From Dugong dugon (lineage: Eukaryota > Chordata > Mammalia > Sirenia > Dugongidae), in contig CM057461.1 of assembly GCA_030035585.1 (NCBI GenBank), positions 172,557,624-172,621,623 on the forward strand: a stretch of 64,000 nucleotides of DNA, read 5' to 3'. A program made the position numbers and the translations under genes. Numbering within the stretch: the first letter of the stretch is position 1; every line of letters starts with the position of its first letter. Below, in pieces: positions 1-11,390 of the stretch. A model generated the notes under the pieces. That model saw only the letters and a list, made by a program, of their open reading frames with translations. It was not told the DNA's origin and did no database searches.

Positions 1-275
1 GGTTCACCCCTCAGCCAAAGATTAGACAGGTCCATAAAACAAAATAAGACTAAAGGGGCACACCAGCCCAGGGGCAAGGACTAGAAGGCAGGAGGGGACA
101 GGAAAGCTGGTAATAGGGAACCCAAGGTCAAGAAGGGAGAGTACTGACACGTTGTGGGGTTGGTAACCAATGTCACAAAACAATATGTATACTAATTGTT
201 TTAATGAGAAGCTAGTTTGTTCTGTAAACTTTCATCTAAAGTATAATAATAAATTTTAAAAAAGAAAAAAATTCC
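1..275 (+). mobile_element. L1 3' UTR end (afrotherian-type L1)
   Basis: The sequence matches the 3' UTR of the L1 copies at 29920-30178 and 37440-37700 in this window: AGGGGCACACCAGCCC, then AACCAATGTCAC, TTTGTTCTGTAA, and an A-rich tail at about 250-275. The 5' part lies outside the window. Confidence 0.85.
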
Positions 276-689
276 AGAAAACAATGAAATAGGATATTTA
301 AAGTGCTAAGGGAAAATAACTATTTAAAGCAGCATTTTACGTGGTTCAATCAACTCAAAATGTCATTTAAGAGTGAGTGGAAAATACATTTTGAGACACA
401 CAAGGAGGGTTTAACTTTAAATGTCCACAGACCTTCACTCATGTCAGAAACTACTAAAGAATGTACTTCAGCAAGAGGAAAAGTAAACCAAGAGAGAAAA
501 GGGGATGTAACAGGGACTGCAGACTCTTCGCAGTATCCATTTTCCTCTTCTTCCTTTTACTAATAGACCCATCCTTAACAGAGTTTTAGCTATGTATACA
601 ACTTCCTAGCGAGTGATCTTTTATCTCTTGGTTTTCTATGTCATTATTTTTTGTTTCATTTTCAGTAGGTTTACTTTATTGATGCCTTT
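276..689. other. Intron sequence with no recognised element
   Basis: AT-rich intronic DNA after an L1 tail. I recognise no gene or repeat family here. The short open frame at 303-563 lacks recognisable similarity. Confidence 0.5.
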
Positions 690-1055
690 AAGTTATGGTG
701 TTGGTGAAGAATACTAAATACACCATGGACTGCCAGAAGAACGAACAAATCTGTCTTGGAAGAAGGACAGCCAGAATACTTTTTAGAAGCAAGGATGGTG
801 AGACTTTGTCTCACAAACTTTGAACGTATAATCGGGGGGACCAGTCCCTGGAGAAAGACATCATACCTGGTAAAGTAGAGGATCAGTGAAAAAGAGGAAG
901 ACCCTCAACGAGATGGACTGACACATTGGCTGCAACAATGGGCTCAAACAGCAACAACTGTGAAGATGGTGCAACAGTAGGCAGTGTTTCATTCTGTTGT
1001 ACATAGGGTCACTTTGAATCAGAACTGACTTGATGGCCCCTAACAACAACAACCG
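690..1055 (+). mobile_element. RTE/BovB-like LINE, 3' end
   Basis: Carries the RTE 3' region seen repeatedly in this window (GACTGCCAGAAGAACGAAC, CCAGTCCCTGGAGAAAGACA, TCAACGAGATGGACTGACAC) and ends in the family tail CCTAACAACAACAAC. Only the last roughly 360 bp are present, a typical 5' truncation. Confidence 0.88.
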
Positions 1056-1084
1056 TATTATTGCTGCTGCTGTTGTTGTACAGC

Positions 1085-1465
1085 CTCCCCTTCTATGCAT
1101 ATACTTGTAGCCATGTGGCTAAATTCGGGCCAATGGAGTATGAGTCAAAGTAGAATAACTTCCAAGTGTCCATAACTTAAAGACAAGTGACCCCCAGATT
1201 TCTGATATCACTTCCCAAGGGCTGGAATGTGGACGTGATTATGACCATGTTCAACAGTGCAGCCGAGGAATACATCCTAGGGGACAACAAAGCAGCAAGA
1301 TGGAAGAAACCTGAGTTCCTGAATGACCCTGTAAAACCAAGTTGCCCACCAGTCTTCACCTGCCCCCTCAATTCTGAAATGCTATATACAAGAGAAAGTG
1401 TATTTTTAAAGCCACTATATTTGGTGGTTTCTTTGTTACAGTCACTTAACCTGTAATCTAATTTT
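1085..1465 (+). repeat. Ancient interspersed repeat, unclassified (possibly LTR-derived)
   Basis: It resembles an old mammalian repeat with GGCCAATGGAGTATGAG near the start, CTGGAATGTGGACGTGAT inside, and AAGCCACTATATTTGGTGGT at the end. A piece of what may be the same family is near 8735-8990. I cannot name the family without a library search. Confidence 0.45.
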
Positions 1466-2093
1466 ACAGGCAGAACACACAAAAAAAATAGTGAACCCAT
1501 GTATTAAGAAAATCTAGTGGCAAATGTAATTAATTACTGGCTGTAAAAAAAAATAACTAGATTGGAGTAGATATATTCAATGAATAGTTAAATGGTACTG
1601 AGATTTATGCTTTAAGTAAAAAAAAAAAGTATAAAAACATTGAGTATCTTTACTCATTATTAGAATAATTTGTAGTTAAGTATGTTAAAAATTAGGAGTA
1701 ACGACTGAAAGAACAAAAATGTAATGTATAGCTTCCAAACTAGCAGAAGGAGAAAGGAATGAAGCAAATGCCACCAAATACACAAAAGAGAGGTGAAAAA
1801 TAAGAAGCAAATACAGAGATGAGAAATAACGGCAAATGTGAAAAATAGAAACTAATTAGAGTAGTTTTTTTAAAATCTAGTTATATGTTAGCTTATAAAA
1901 GAAATACCCAAAATAAAACCAAGCATAAAGGGCCAGCCAAAAGATACAGTAGTCAAATACTAACCAGCAGAGAAAGTTGGTAAGATGTATTAATAGCATA
2001 AGAGTAGAATTTAATTTAAAAGAAAAATATTTTAAAAGGATAAAAGCGTACTACGTAATCATAAAAGGAACAATTCACAAAGAAATAACAATA
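1466..2093. other. A-rich intron sequence, possible L1 decay
   Basis: A-rich sequence on the plus strand. Parts near 1740-1860 look like decayed L1 ORF2 but are too divergent to call. Confidence 0.35.
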
Positions 2094-2098
2094 CATGT

Positions 2099-2600
2099 TG
2101 TCATGGACTGAACTGTGTCCCCCAAAAATATCTGTCAACTTGGCTAGGTCATGATGTGATTTCCTTATGTGCTGTAAACTCTATCACTATGATGAGGTTA
2201 TATGTGATCTCCGTACGTGCTGTAAACTCTATCACTATGATGAGGTTATAATGATGACATCTATAAGATTAGATAGTGTCTTAAGCCAATCTCTTCTGAG
2301 ATATAAAAGAGAGAAGCAAGCAGAGACACATGGGAACCTCATACTATCAAAAAAGCAGTGCCAGGAGCAGAGAGCGTCCTTTGGACCTGAGGTTCCTGCG
2401 CTGAGATGCTCCCAGACCAAGGAAAGACTGATGCAACACAAGGACCTTCCTCCAGAGCCGACAGAGAGAGAAAGCTTTCTCCTGGAGCTGATGCCCTGAA
2501 TTTGGACTTGTAGCCTACTGACTGTGAGAGAATAAACTTCTCTTTGTAAAGCCATCCACTGCTTGTATTTCTGTTGGAGCAGCACTAGACACCTAAGACA
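2099..2600 (+). mobile_element. Solo LTR, MaLR (THE1/MST-like) type, copy 1
   Basis: Starts TGTCATGGACTG and ends CACCTAAGACA. The flanking 5-mers CATGT (2094-2098) and CAGGT (2601-2605) match at 4 of 5 positions, as expected for a 5-bp target duplication. The family 5' motif TGTCCCCCAAAAA and the 3' motif GAGAATAAACTTCTCTTTGT are present. An internal near-duplicate of about 60 bp (CTGTAAACTCTATCACTATG) occurs at 2170-2245. There is no coding sequence. Confidence 0.8.
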
Positions 2601-2714
2601 CAGGTCTACTAAACAGCATTACTTCAAAATGTAAGAAACAAAAACGAACAGAATTGATAGGAGAAACTGAAAAATCCACGATAGGAGAAACTTTAACAAA
2701 CTTATATCAAAAAT

Positions 2715-3236
2715 TGATAGATTATACCAATGTTCATTTCACAGTAGCCAAAAGGTGGGAACAACCTAAATGTCCATCAACAGATAAATGGATAAACAAA
2801 ATGTGGTGTGTATATATATATACATTTATATGTATGTGTGTATATATATATTCACACACAATGGAATATTACTCAGCCATAAATACTCAGCCATAAACAG
2901 AAAGGAACCCCTGATCATGCTGCAACATGGATGAACCTTGAAAACATTATGCTGAGTGAATTAAGTCACTCACAGAAGGACAAATATTTTATGATCCCAC
3001 TTATAGGCAAATGTATAGACACCAAAGTGGTTACCAGAAGTGGTAGGAAAAGGGGAAAAAAGTAGTCATTGCTTATGGAGTGCTGAGTTTCTGCCAGTGG
3101 TGGTGGAATAATTTGGAAAAGGATAGTGGTGATGGCTCTACAACATGATGAACATAATCAATGTCACTGAATTATACATGTAAAGATTATGTAATTGGCA
3201 ATAAAAGTTTTGTTATACATATTTTTACAATAAAAA
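2715..3236 (+). mobile_element. Old L1 3' end
   Basis: Carries L1 ORF2 C-terminal and 3' UTR hallmarks: CCTAAATGTCCATCAACAGA, AATGGAATATTACTCAGCCA, then a terminal A-rich tail. A TA/GT-rich microsatellite (about 2806-2858) interrupts the ORF2 end. Confidence 0.85.
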
Positions 3237-4240
3237 AAATTGACAGATTACTATATGTAAAGATACAGTAGATACATACAATAAACAAACAAGTTTAAGC
3301 TAATAAATATTTAGAGAATTCCGTAATCAACTAATAAGGAATATATATATTTGTTATATATTGAGCATTTATAAAATTTGATTAGCAGTAGGTCACAAAG
3401 AATGGAATCCATACAGGCCAATCAGTTCACAGACTACAATATGCTTACCATATTTTTCCCAAATAATGTGTGTGTTATACGTGTTTTTTGCCAACTAAGC
3501 AAACCCCTCACACATTATTTTCCTAGGCACACTAAGCATGTTATATGTGTGGGCACATTACTTATGTTGGCTCGTTATTTGCAAAAAAAAAAAAAAAAAC
3601 AGTAAATAATAAATTACAATTAAAAAAAGTTTCATGAGTTTGGAAACATTAAAATGTACAATTCAATAACCCTAGAATTAAAAAGGCAACAACACTGAAA
3701 ATAACAACATATTTAGAAGTGAACAATAATGAAAGAATTAAATATGTGGTATACACTCTAGGTGATACCTGAATGAAAACTGGGAATGAGCTGTAAGATC
3801 AAGTCAAGAAGCTAAAACATCACCATCAACAACAGTAATAACACAGCAAACCTAATGTAAATGAGCAAAAAAATTTAAAAAACAAAAAAAAGCATAGAAA
3901 ACTGAGAGACAAAGAATATCAATAAACCCAAAGTTTACTCCAGGATGAAAAGGCTAGTAAGAAAGACAAAATGTTTGAAAAAATTCTGAAATATAGGGGA
4001 ACTTTTCTATTAAAAAGTAAGACTTATCATAAAGTTGTGTAATCGGGATGGATATATAAATATAAGAAGTGCAGTAAAAGACCCATACATATATTGAAAC
4101 TAAATATGTGACAAAAGTGATATTACAAACTCAAAATTTAAAAGAATTCCTACACACACATACGCACACACACAGACTGACCCAATAAAGGAGTACAAAA
4201 TATGTTAATTGTTAGACAAAAAATAAAAATATCTGAGTGT
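3237..4240. other. AT-rich intron sequence; polyA run and CA repeat
   Basis: Mostly unassigned. Contains an A run at about 3582-3599 and a short CA-rich stretch near 4153-4175. Around 4000-4150 the text resembles decayed L1 (CCATACATATATTGAAAC), but support is weak. Confidence 0.4.
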
Positions 4241-4965
4241 CAATAACACTAAGGCCCATTCTCACTATATGCAGGAACAAGTGAATTAGAACAGTAGTAA
4301 CGTAACATTTCACACTCATTAAACCGACAAATTAAGCAGTAATGAAATATAAAATGTTATCATAGATGTGGAGAAATAGAAGCTTTCACACACTGCCAAA
4401 GGAAGTGTCGATATTCAGTCACATCAGAGAATACTGAAAAGCTGAAGACAGTCATGCCTAAGATCTGGCAATTCTACTTTCAGGTATATACCCAAGAGAA
4501 GCTCTCCAAAGATGTACAAGGAGATACAAGGTCACTGAAATATTCTTTTCACTAGCATAAAAATTGAAACAACATACATGACTACTGATAGAAAATAGAA
4601 CAGATAAATATATCATTGTATTCATATAATATCCATTCCATTCATACACTGGAATAACTTACAGGTAGTATAAAACTAAATAATATGACAAGCAAAAACA
4701 AGCAAGCTACAGAAGAGTTTAAACAAATACCATTTATATAAACTTTAAATATAAAGGAAAATGTTATTTTAGACACAGATATACACCTATGTGGTAAAAA
4801 TATAAAAACATATATGAGAAAAACAAATATAAAAAATTTTGAATCAGAATAGTCGTTCCAGGGGCATGGAGGAGGAGAAAGGGATCAGGAAGGAGTTCAC
4901 AGGTACTTTAACTATACAGGTAATGCTTTATTGCTCTAAAAACTAAACCCAAACCGGTAAAAATT
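4241..4965 (+). mobile_element. Decayed L1 ORF2/3' region
   Basis: Resembles the L1 region encoding the ORF2 C-terminus: a degraded GGCAATTCTACTTTCAGGTA followed by TATACCCAAGAGAAG and later a 3' UTR-like stretch. Highly divergent, so an ancient copy. Confidence 0.6.
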
Positions 4966-4984
4966 TAACATTTGATAAATTTCA

Positions 4985-6066
4985 GGATGAAATTTCAGGA
5001 TGAGTACACTGGAGGAAGACTCATTAACAACCTGCAATATGTAGATAACACAACTTTGCTTGCTGAAAGTGAAGAGGACTTGAAGCACTTACTGATGAAG
5101 ATCAAAGACTACAGCCTTCTGTATGGATTACACCTCAATGTAAAGAAAACAAAAATCCTCACAACTAGACCAACAAGCAATCATGATAAACAGAGAAAAG
5201 ACAGACGTTGGCAAGGATTTCATCTCACTTGGATCCAAAATCAATGCCCATGGAAGCAGCAGTTAAGAAATAAAAGGATGTATTACACTGGGCAAATCTG
5301 CTGCAGCAGACCTCTTTACAGTGTTAAAAAGCGAAGATACCACTTTGAGGGCTAAAGTGTGTCTGACTCAAGCCATGGTATTTTCAATTGCCTCGTTGTT
5401 GTTGTTGTTGATATTGTTGTAAGATGCCGTCGAGTCGGTTTCAACTCATAGCGACTCTGTACAACAGAACGATGCACTGCCCGGTCCTGCATCAACCTCA
5501 CAATTTCTGTTCTGCTTGAGCCCACTGTTGCAGCCACTGTGTCAGTCCATCTCATTGAGGGTCTTCCTCTTTTTCACTGACTCTCCACTGTACCAAGCAT
5601 GGTGTCCTTCTACAGGGACTGGTCCCTCCTGATAACATGTCAAAAGTATGTGAGATGAGTTTTGCCATCCTTGCTTCTAAGGAGCATTCTGGCTGTACTT
5701 CTTCCAAGACAGATTTGTTTGATCTTCTGGCAGTCTATAGTATATTCAGTATTCTTCACCAACACCATAATTCAAAGGCATCAATTCTTCTTCGGTCTTC
5801 TTTATTCTTCTTTAATTGCCTCCAAGGCATGCAAAAGCTGGACAATGAATAAAGAAGACCAGCCCCTGGAGAAGGACATCATGCTTGGTAAAGCAGAGAG
5901 TCAGCAAAAAAGAGAAAGACCCTCAATGAGATGGATGGACACAGTGGCTGCAACAATACGTTCAAACATACCAAGGATTGTGAGGATGGCACAGAACTGG
6001 GCAGTGGTTCATTCTGTTGTACGTAGGGTTGCTATGAGTCAGAACCAACTTGATGACACCTAACAA
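4985..6066 (+). mobile_element. RTE/BovB-like LINE, RT domain to 3' end, interrupted
   Basis: The sense parts are 4985-5394 and 5814-6066. The first encodes the RT core region with the usual YADDT motif decayed (YVDNTTLLAESEEDLKHLL). The second gives the 3' end (CAGCCCCTGGAGAAGGACAT) and the tail CACCTAACAATAACA. Sequence between the GAATAAAGAAGACC and CCCTGGAG blocks is missing compared with other copies. A second RTE copy (5395-5813) is inserted antisense. No intact reading frame. Confidence 0.85.
5395..5813 (-). mobile_element. RTE 3' end inserted antisense in an older RTE
   Basis: The reverse complement of the RTE 3' region: it starts with the GTTGTTGTTG form of the tail and then runs CGTCGAGTCGGTTTC. 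It is flanked by exact 9-bp repeats AATTGCCTC at 5386-5394 and 5814-5822, and the host RTE continues across the insertion. This is a clean retrotransposition event. Confidence 0.9.
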
Positions 6067-6504
6067 TAACAGTACACACAGGTGTTTGTTATATTGCTTT
6101 CTATAATTTTTTATATGTTTGGAATTCTTCTTAAAGCAAAAAAAAAAAAAAAAAAAAAAAAACCACACAAAAAGCTCTAAGGAGATTCCAAAGAGACACA
6201 CTCAGAATTTCTCCCATATCTTAAAATAAATGTCAGTAAACTAAAAGTTTAAAATATGTGTATCATTTTTATTAGCTACAGTCCAACAAAGAAGTTGTGA
6301 ATTGCTCAAAAAGTATGATAAAATGAATTTGGTTAATACAAAGGTACTATAAAAATAGCTTCAAATTTTAGGAAATATCAAAAATCTTAACATACACCAG
6401 CTACCTTTTATAAAGTCTTCTAATAATTATTTTGTATCAAGAAATGAGGAGAAACAAAAACAGTAATAATTTAAAAAAAAAATAAAAAAGAACACAGACA
6501 ATAC
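6067..6504. other. Intron sequence next to exon 3; polyA run
   Basis: Contains an A run of about 25 bp (6138-6162) and otherwise unassigned AT-rich DNA. Position 6504 downward is the intron 3 donor. Confidence 0.5.
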
Positions 6505-6646
6505 CTTGGAGGCACGAATCTGCCTGTGAACATCCGTTAGTTGTTGGATTTTGTATTCTAGCTCTGAAATCTGGGCTTGAAGCCATGTCCATCGGCTGCC
6601 AACTCTTGCTCTGTCTACAAGCCACTTCCATTCAGTACTACAGTTA
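6505..6646 (-). CDS. KANSL1L: KANSL1L second coding exon (exon 3), about residues 363-410
   Basis: This is a 142-nt internal exon on the minus strand. The acceptor is ...TTCACAG at 6647-6648 and the donor GTATTG starts at 6504. The first base completes the valine codon left open by the exon at 42489. The next 47 codons read [10 protein letters not shown] through HRQIRASK. The segment [21 protein letters not shown] is strongly conserved between KANSL1 and KANSL1L. It is tryptophan-rich and followed by a helical stretch ([18 protein letters not shown]). The apparent 112-aa open frame around it includes intron on both sides and should not be used as a protein. No further KANSL1L exon was recognised between 1 and 6504. 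Confidence 0.95.
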
Positions 6647-7200
6647 CTGTGAACAAGACAAACACTGTTAGTCAAAGCATAATGGTAATCAAGTTTTAAA
6701 ACAGAGACTGTTTTAATAACTTCCTTGACTACTGTCATACAATTCCAATTTCCTTGACAAAACATTTAATTACATTAAGGGGAAGAATGTCATATCAATG
6801 TCTTATCAAAAAAAAAAATTCATTTTCTTAAATTTCTACCCCACAAACACCTGTTTTATTCACTATTAAGTATTCAGTAGTAGGATAATCTCCTTTGCTA
6901 CTTAATTATTAATGCTGCTGAAGGGCTGAATGGGAGGTGGGACAGCAATGGAAAGGAAATAGGAATGACAACACTAGCACCCTGTAAAAACTGTTACATG
7001 AGGCTTTTATATATAAGTAGATGTCAAGGACTGGACAAGTGATTTGAGCTATGCTGGATCTAAATCCATGTAACAAACTGTAGTGTATCCAATTTTACTA
7101 CAAGTAGTTTTCATTTGCTAAAACAGGCATTACTATTAACTAATTACTTAAAATCAATTTAAAGAAACTGTCAAAAATTATCAAAAGTATGAATGCTCTA
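6647..7200. other. Intron sequence, no recognised element
   Basis: AT-rich sequence upstream (minus strand) of the exon 3 acceptor. I see no repeat family or gene. Confidence 0.45.
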
Positions 7201-7693
7201 TGTTAATGAGTTGAATTGTGTCCCCCAAAAAATGTGTGTCAACTTGGCTAGGCCATGATTCTCAGTATAGTGTGATTGTCCACCATTTTGTCATCTGATG
7301 TGATTTTCCCATGTGTTGTATATCCTTCCTTTATGATGTTAATGAGGCAGGACTCAATCTACAAGATTAGGTTGTATCTTGAGTTAATGTCTTTTGAGAT
7401 ATAAAAGAGAGAAGCAGAGAAGAAGGGATCTCCTACCACCAAGAATGAAGAACCAGGAGGGGAGCATGTCCTTTGGACCCCAGGTCCCTGCACTCAGAAG
7501 CTCCTAGACCCACCCAAGAGAAGAAGGATGACAAGGACCTTCCCCTAGAGCTAAGAGAGAGAGAGAAAGCCTTCTCCTGAAGCCAGCACCCTGAATTTGG
7601 ACTTCTAGCCTCCTAGACTGTGACAGAATAAGCTTCTGTTTGTTAAAGCCATCCATTTGCGGTACTTCTGTTACAGCAGCACTAGATAAAACA
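7201..7693 (+). mobile_element. Solo LTR, MaLR-like, copy 2
   Basis: Same family as the LTR at 2099: it begins TGTTAATGAGTTGAATTGTG, has the TGTCCCCCAAAAAATG motif and ends near ACTAGATAAAACA. No convincing target duplication is visible. Non-coding. Confidence 0.78.
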
Positions 7694-9079
7694 CTGCTAC
7701 ACTACATTTCAAATAAGCATATCAAATATAGAGGTCTTGAGATGTTTAAGATAAACAGCTTGTTAGAAACCCGATTTCCAGGGCTCACAGTGTATAGATG
7801 ACAAATAACTTATAAAAAGCCTTTCTTTCATGCATATTTAAAAACAAGAGTTGAACCCTAGTTCCTCCTAGCTCCTGTATCTTATGGCAATGGCATTGCT
7901 CTAATCCACAGTTTGCGAAATTACAAATAAATTACTTTATGAAAATATTCCAATCATGCCAACTAGAAAAAATTAATTGGCATTACAGTTTGTGTATGTG
8001 TTTGGAATAATTAACTATAAGATACAGATGGCCAAGTAAAGAAAAACGTAACAGAAATGGAAGATATAACTGAAGAGCAATAACTACTTAATGGCAAAAC
8101 AAAAAAACTTTCTTAAAAAAAAAAACTTGTCTCACAAATGCCATAATGTGATGGAATGACTTTCATATAGTCAGCCAGAGAAAACCTGTGTTCTATGAAA
8201 TCTCTTATTGTCTAAAAACAATTATTAGAACTTTGCTATTCATTACAACAAGATTTTATATTTTATCTGTGCTCCCAAAAGCTGTTTTGTTAAAAGATTA
8301 CAATGGTACACAATATGATTAAGGAGACCCTCACATAAATTAGAATTTTTCTTCTTATTATTTATTCAGTTTATAGTCATCACTGTGAGTTTGTGAATGA
8401 CATTCTTTTAAATAACGTTTTTGTAACTATGGACAAAATAAAGCAAATGCCTAATCAAAATACATTATTCAAAGACAATATTTAGTAATACTAAATCCCA
8501 ATCAAGCAATCAGAGAGGAAAGCAAGGGTCATATCATGCAGTATGCTGCACGGTGAGGGTAAAGTGCTTGGATTTTTTTAGAAGTGGAAGCTACTTCCAA
8601 AGTAGGAACAAAATTATTTTCCAATCACTCTGGCTACTAGGTGGAGAAAGTATTGTAGTGGGGTACAAGAAGAAATAAGGAAACCAATTAGGATGCAACT
8701 GCAATAATCTGATAATAGTGATCTCCAAATATTTCACGTGATGCCCCACATTTCTCAGCCTTCTTTGCACAGAGGTTGGAGCACAGGACTAGTTTTTACC
8801 AACGGGCTATCAACAAAAGTGACATTGTCATTTCTATTCCATGTGATGATCTTCAAAGCCACTAGTCCAGACAGTATAGCTATCAGATGGAGCACAGCCC
8901 AAAACACATCAGAATATATACGAGCACAGTAAAGCTTTGCTGATATTTGGAGGTTATTCATTACTCTACATACAGCCTAATCTGACTAATTCACTGAACA
9001 AAGATGATAATGGCTTGAACTAGGGAAGAGGGGGATAAAAAAAAGACAGAAATAAGAAGATGGATACAAGGTTCATTTT
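7694..9079. other. Intron sequence, mostly unassigned
   Basis: AT-rich. The stretch 8735-8990 (CCCCACATTTCTCAGCCTTC onward) may be an ancient repeat related to the one at 1085. Two overlapping short frames in it are not gene-like. Confidence 0.4.
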
Positions 9080-9090
9080 AAAGTTGATAG

Positions 9091-9505
9091 GACCAGACTT
9101 AATGGTCTAAGACCGAAGGCACCCCGGAAAGCATGGCCCCTGGTCTCTCCATCACCCCAGAACTAAAACAATTTCCGAGGCCAACTCTTCAGACAGGGAT
9201 TGGACTGGACTGTGGGACATAAAGTGATACTCGTGAAGAATATGCCTCTTAGACAAGTAGATATAAGAGACCAAAGGAGCGGCTTCTGTCCAAAGGTAAG
9301 AGGGGAAGGCAGAGAGTTAGGAGCTGATTGAACGTTCATGGGGAATCAGGTGCAGAGGGGAAGAGTGTGCCGTTGCAGAATGGGGTGAGTGACTGTGGTC
9401 TCATAACAATGTATGTTACAAAAAAAAAGAAAAAATTCTGTATGGGAGACTAACTTGAAATGTAAACTTCATTTAATTACAACAATAAAATAAAAATAAA
9501 AAAAT
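9091..9505 (+). mobile_element. 5'-truncated L1, 3' UTR only
   Basis: Matches the 3' UTR of the long L1 near 41210-41600 (CCAGACTTAATGGTCTAAGA, ACTGGACTGTGGGACATAAA). It ends in an A-rich tail and is bounded by exact 11-bp target duplications AAAGTTGATAG at 9080-9090 and 9506-9516. Confidence 0.92.
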
Positions 9506-9589
9506 AAAGTTGATAGAACTTGCAGAAGGTAGTAAGAAGCTAGTAAGCATGGGGAGATCAAAAGTGATCTTTAACATTATTTCATTCAG

Positions 9590-11385
9590 TTTTGCTCCAG
9601 TTAGAAAATTTCTCCGTAACAGGCAATTTGGAAAAATTTTCACAAGTAAAATTTTGCTGAAGATAATTCAAAAATGGTTGCAGCAGTACATCAACAGGAA
9701 AATTCCAAATATTCAAGCCAGATTCAGAAGAGGACATAGAATGAGGGATATCATTGCTGATGTCAGGGGGATCTTGGCTGAAATCAGAGACTACCAGAAA
9801 GATGTTTACCTGTGTTTTGTTGACTATACAAAGGCATTCAATTGTGTAGATCATAACAAATTACAGGTAACACTGCAAAGAATGGGAATTCCAGACAATT
9901 GTGCTCATGCAGAACCTGTACACAGACCAAGAGGCAGTCGTTCAAACAGAACAAGGGGATACTGCGCAATTTAAAATCAGGAAAGGTGTGTGTCAGGGTT
10001 GCATCCTTTCACCATACTTACTCAATCTGTATGCTGAGCAAACAATCTGAGAAACTGGACTATGTGAAGAATGTGGCATCAGGATTGGAGGAAGACTCAT
10101 TAACAACCTGAGATATGCAGATGACACAATCTTCGCTGCTGAAAGTGAAGAGGACTTGAAGCACTTACTGATGGAGATCAAAGACTTCAATATGGATTAC
10201 ACCCCAACATAAAGAAAACAAAAATCCTCACAACTGGACCAATAAACAACATCATGATAAATGGAGAAAAGACAGAAGTTGGTAAGGATTTCATTTTACT
10301 TGGATCCAAATCAACACCCATGGAAGCAGCAGTCAAGAAATCACAAGACATATTGCATCGAGCAACTCTGCTGCAAATGACCTCTTTAAAATATTAAAAA
10401 GCAAAGATGTCACTTTGAGGACTGAGCACCCAAGTCAAGCCATGGCACTTTCAATCACCTCATATGCATGTGAAAGCTGGACAATGAATAAATAAGACTA
10501 AAGAATTATTGATATCTTTTAATTATGGTGTTGGTGAAGAACACTGAATATGCCAGACTGCCAGAAGAACAAACAAATCTGTCTTGAAAGAAGTACAGCC
10601 AGAATGCTCCTTAAAAGCAAGGACGGCAAGACTGTCTCACATACTTTAGGCATGTTATCAGAAGGGACCAGTCCCTGGAGAAGGACGTCATGCTTGGTGG
10701 AGGGTCAGCAAAAGAGAAGACCCTTGTCATAGTTTGAATTATGTCCCCCAAAAAATGTGTGTATCAATTTGGCTGGGCCATGATTCCTAGCATTGTGTGG
10801 TTGGCCTCCATTTTGTGATTGTAATTTTATGTTAAAGAGGATTAGGATGGGATTCTAACACTACCTTTACCCAGGTCACATCCCTGATCCAATGTAAAAA
10901 GAGCTTCCCTGGGGTGTGGCCTGTACCACCTTTTATCTCTTGAGAGAGATAAAAGGAAAGGGAAGCAAGCAGAAAATTGGGGACCTCATACCATCAAGAA
11001 AGTAGTGCCAGGAGCAGAGGGCATCCTTTGGACCCGGGTCCCTGCACAGAGAAGCTGCTAGTCCGGGGGAACACTGAAGAGAAGAAGGCCGACAGAGAGA
11101 AAAAGCCTTCCCCTGGAGCTGATGCCCTGAATTTGGACTTCTAGCCTACTTTAACTGTGAGGAAATAAACTTCTCTTCGTTAAAACCGTCCACTTGTGGT
11201 ATTTCTGTTGTAGCAGCACTAGATAACTAAGACAACCCTCAGCAAGATGGACTGACAAAGTGCCTGCAATAATGGGCTAAAACATGGCAACAATTGTAAG
11301 GATGGTGCAGGACCGGGCAGTGTTTCATGCTGTTGTACATAGGGTCTCTATGAGTCGGAACCAACTCCACGACACCTAACAACAA
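9590..11385 (+). mobile_element. RTE/BovB-like LINE, RT domain to 3' end, split by an LTR
   Basis: Sense parts are about 9590-10724 and 11235-11385. The translated fragments include FVDYTKAFNCVDHNKL (RT palm motif A region), SIQARFRRGHRMRDII-like text, and RYADDTIFAAESEEDLKHLL (motif C, the YADD catalytic pair). The 3' end is the family tail CACCTAACAACAACA. Frameshifts near 9900-10080 show the copy is dead. Confidence 0.88.
10725..11234 (+). mobile_element. Solo LTR, MaLR-like, copy 3, with exact TSD
   Basis: A 510-bp LTR, TGTCATAG...CTAAGACA, sits inside the RTE 3' region with exact 5-bp duplications ACCCT at 10720-10724 and 11235-11239. The host reads AGAAGACCCT then CAGCAAGATGG without loss. 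The insertion defines the LTR ends and shows that this LTR family moved after the RTE copy. Non-coding. Confidence 0.93.
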
Positions 11386-11390
11386 CAAAC

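Larger units (their letters stand above)
1..6504 (-). other. KANSL1L: KANSL1L intron 3 (partial)
   Basis: Everything below the donor at 6504 is intron 3 of the minus-strand gene and continues past the window start. It holds L1, RTE and LTR fragments listed separately. I saw no exon-like conserved reading frame in it. Confidence 0.85.

Noticed and set aside
6427-6765. 112-aa minus-strand frame as a small gene
   Set aside because: Only the middle 47 codons are conserved exon sequence; both ends are intron beyond consensus splice sites.
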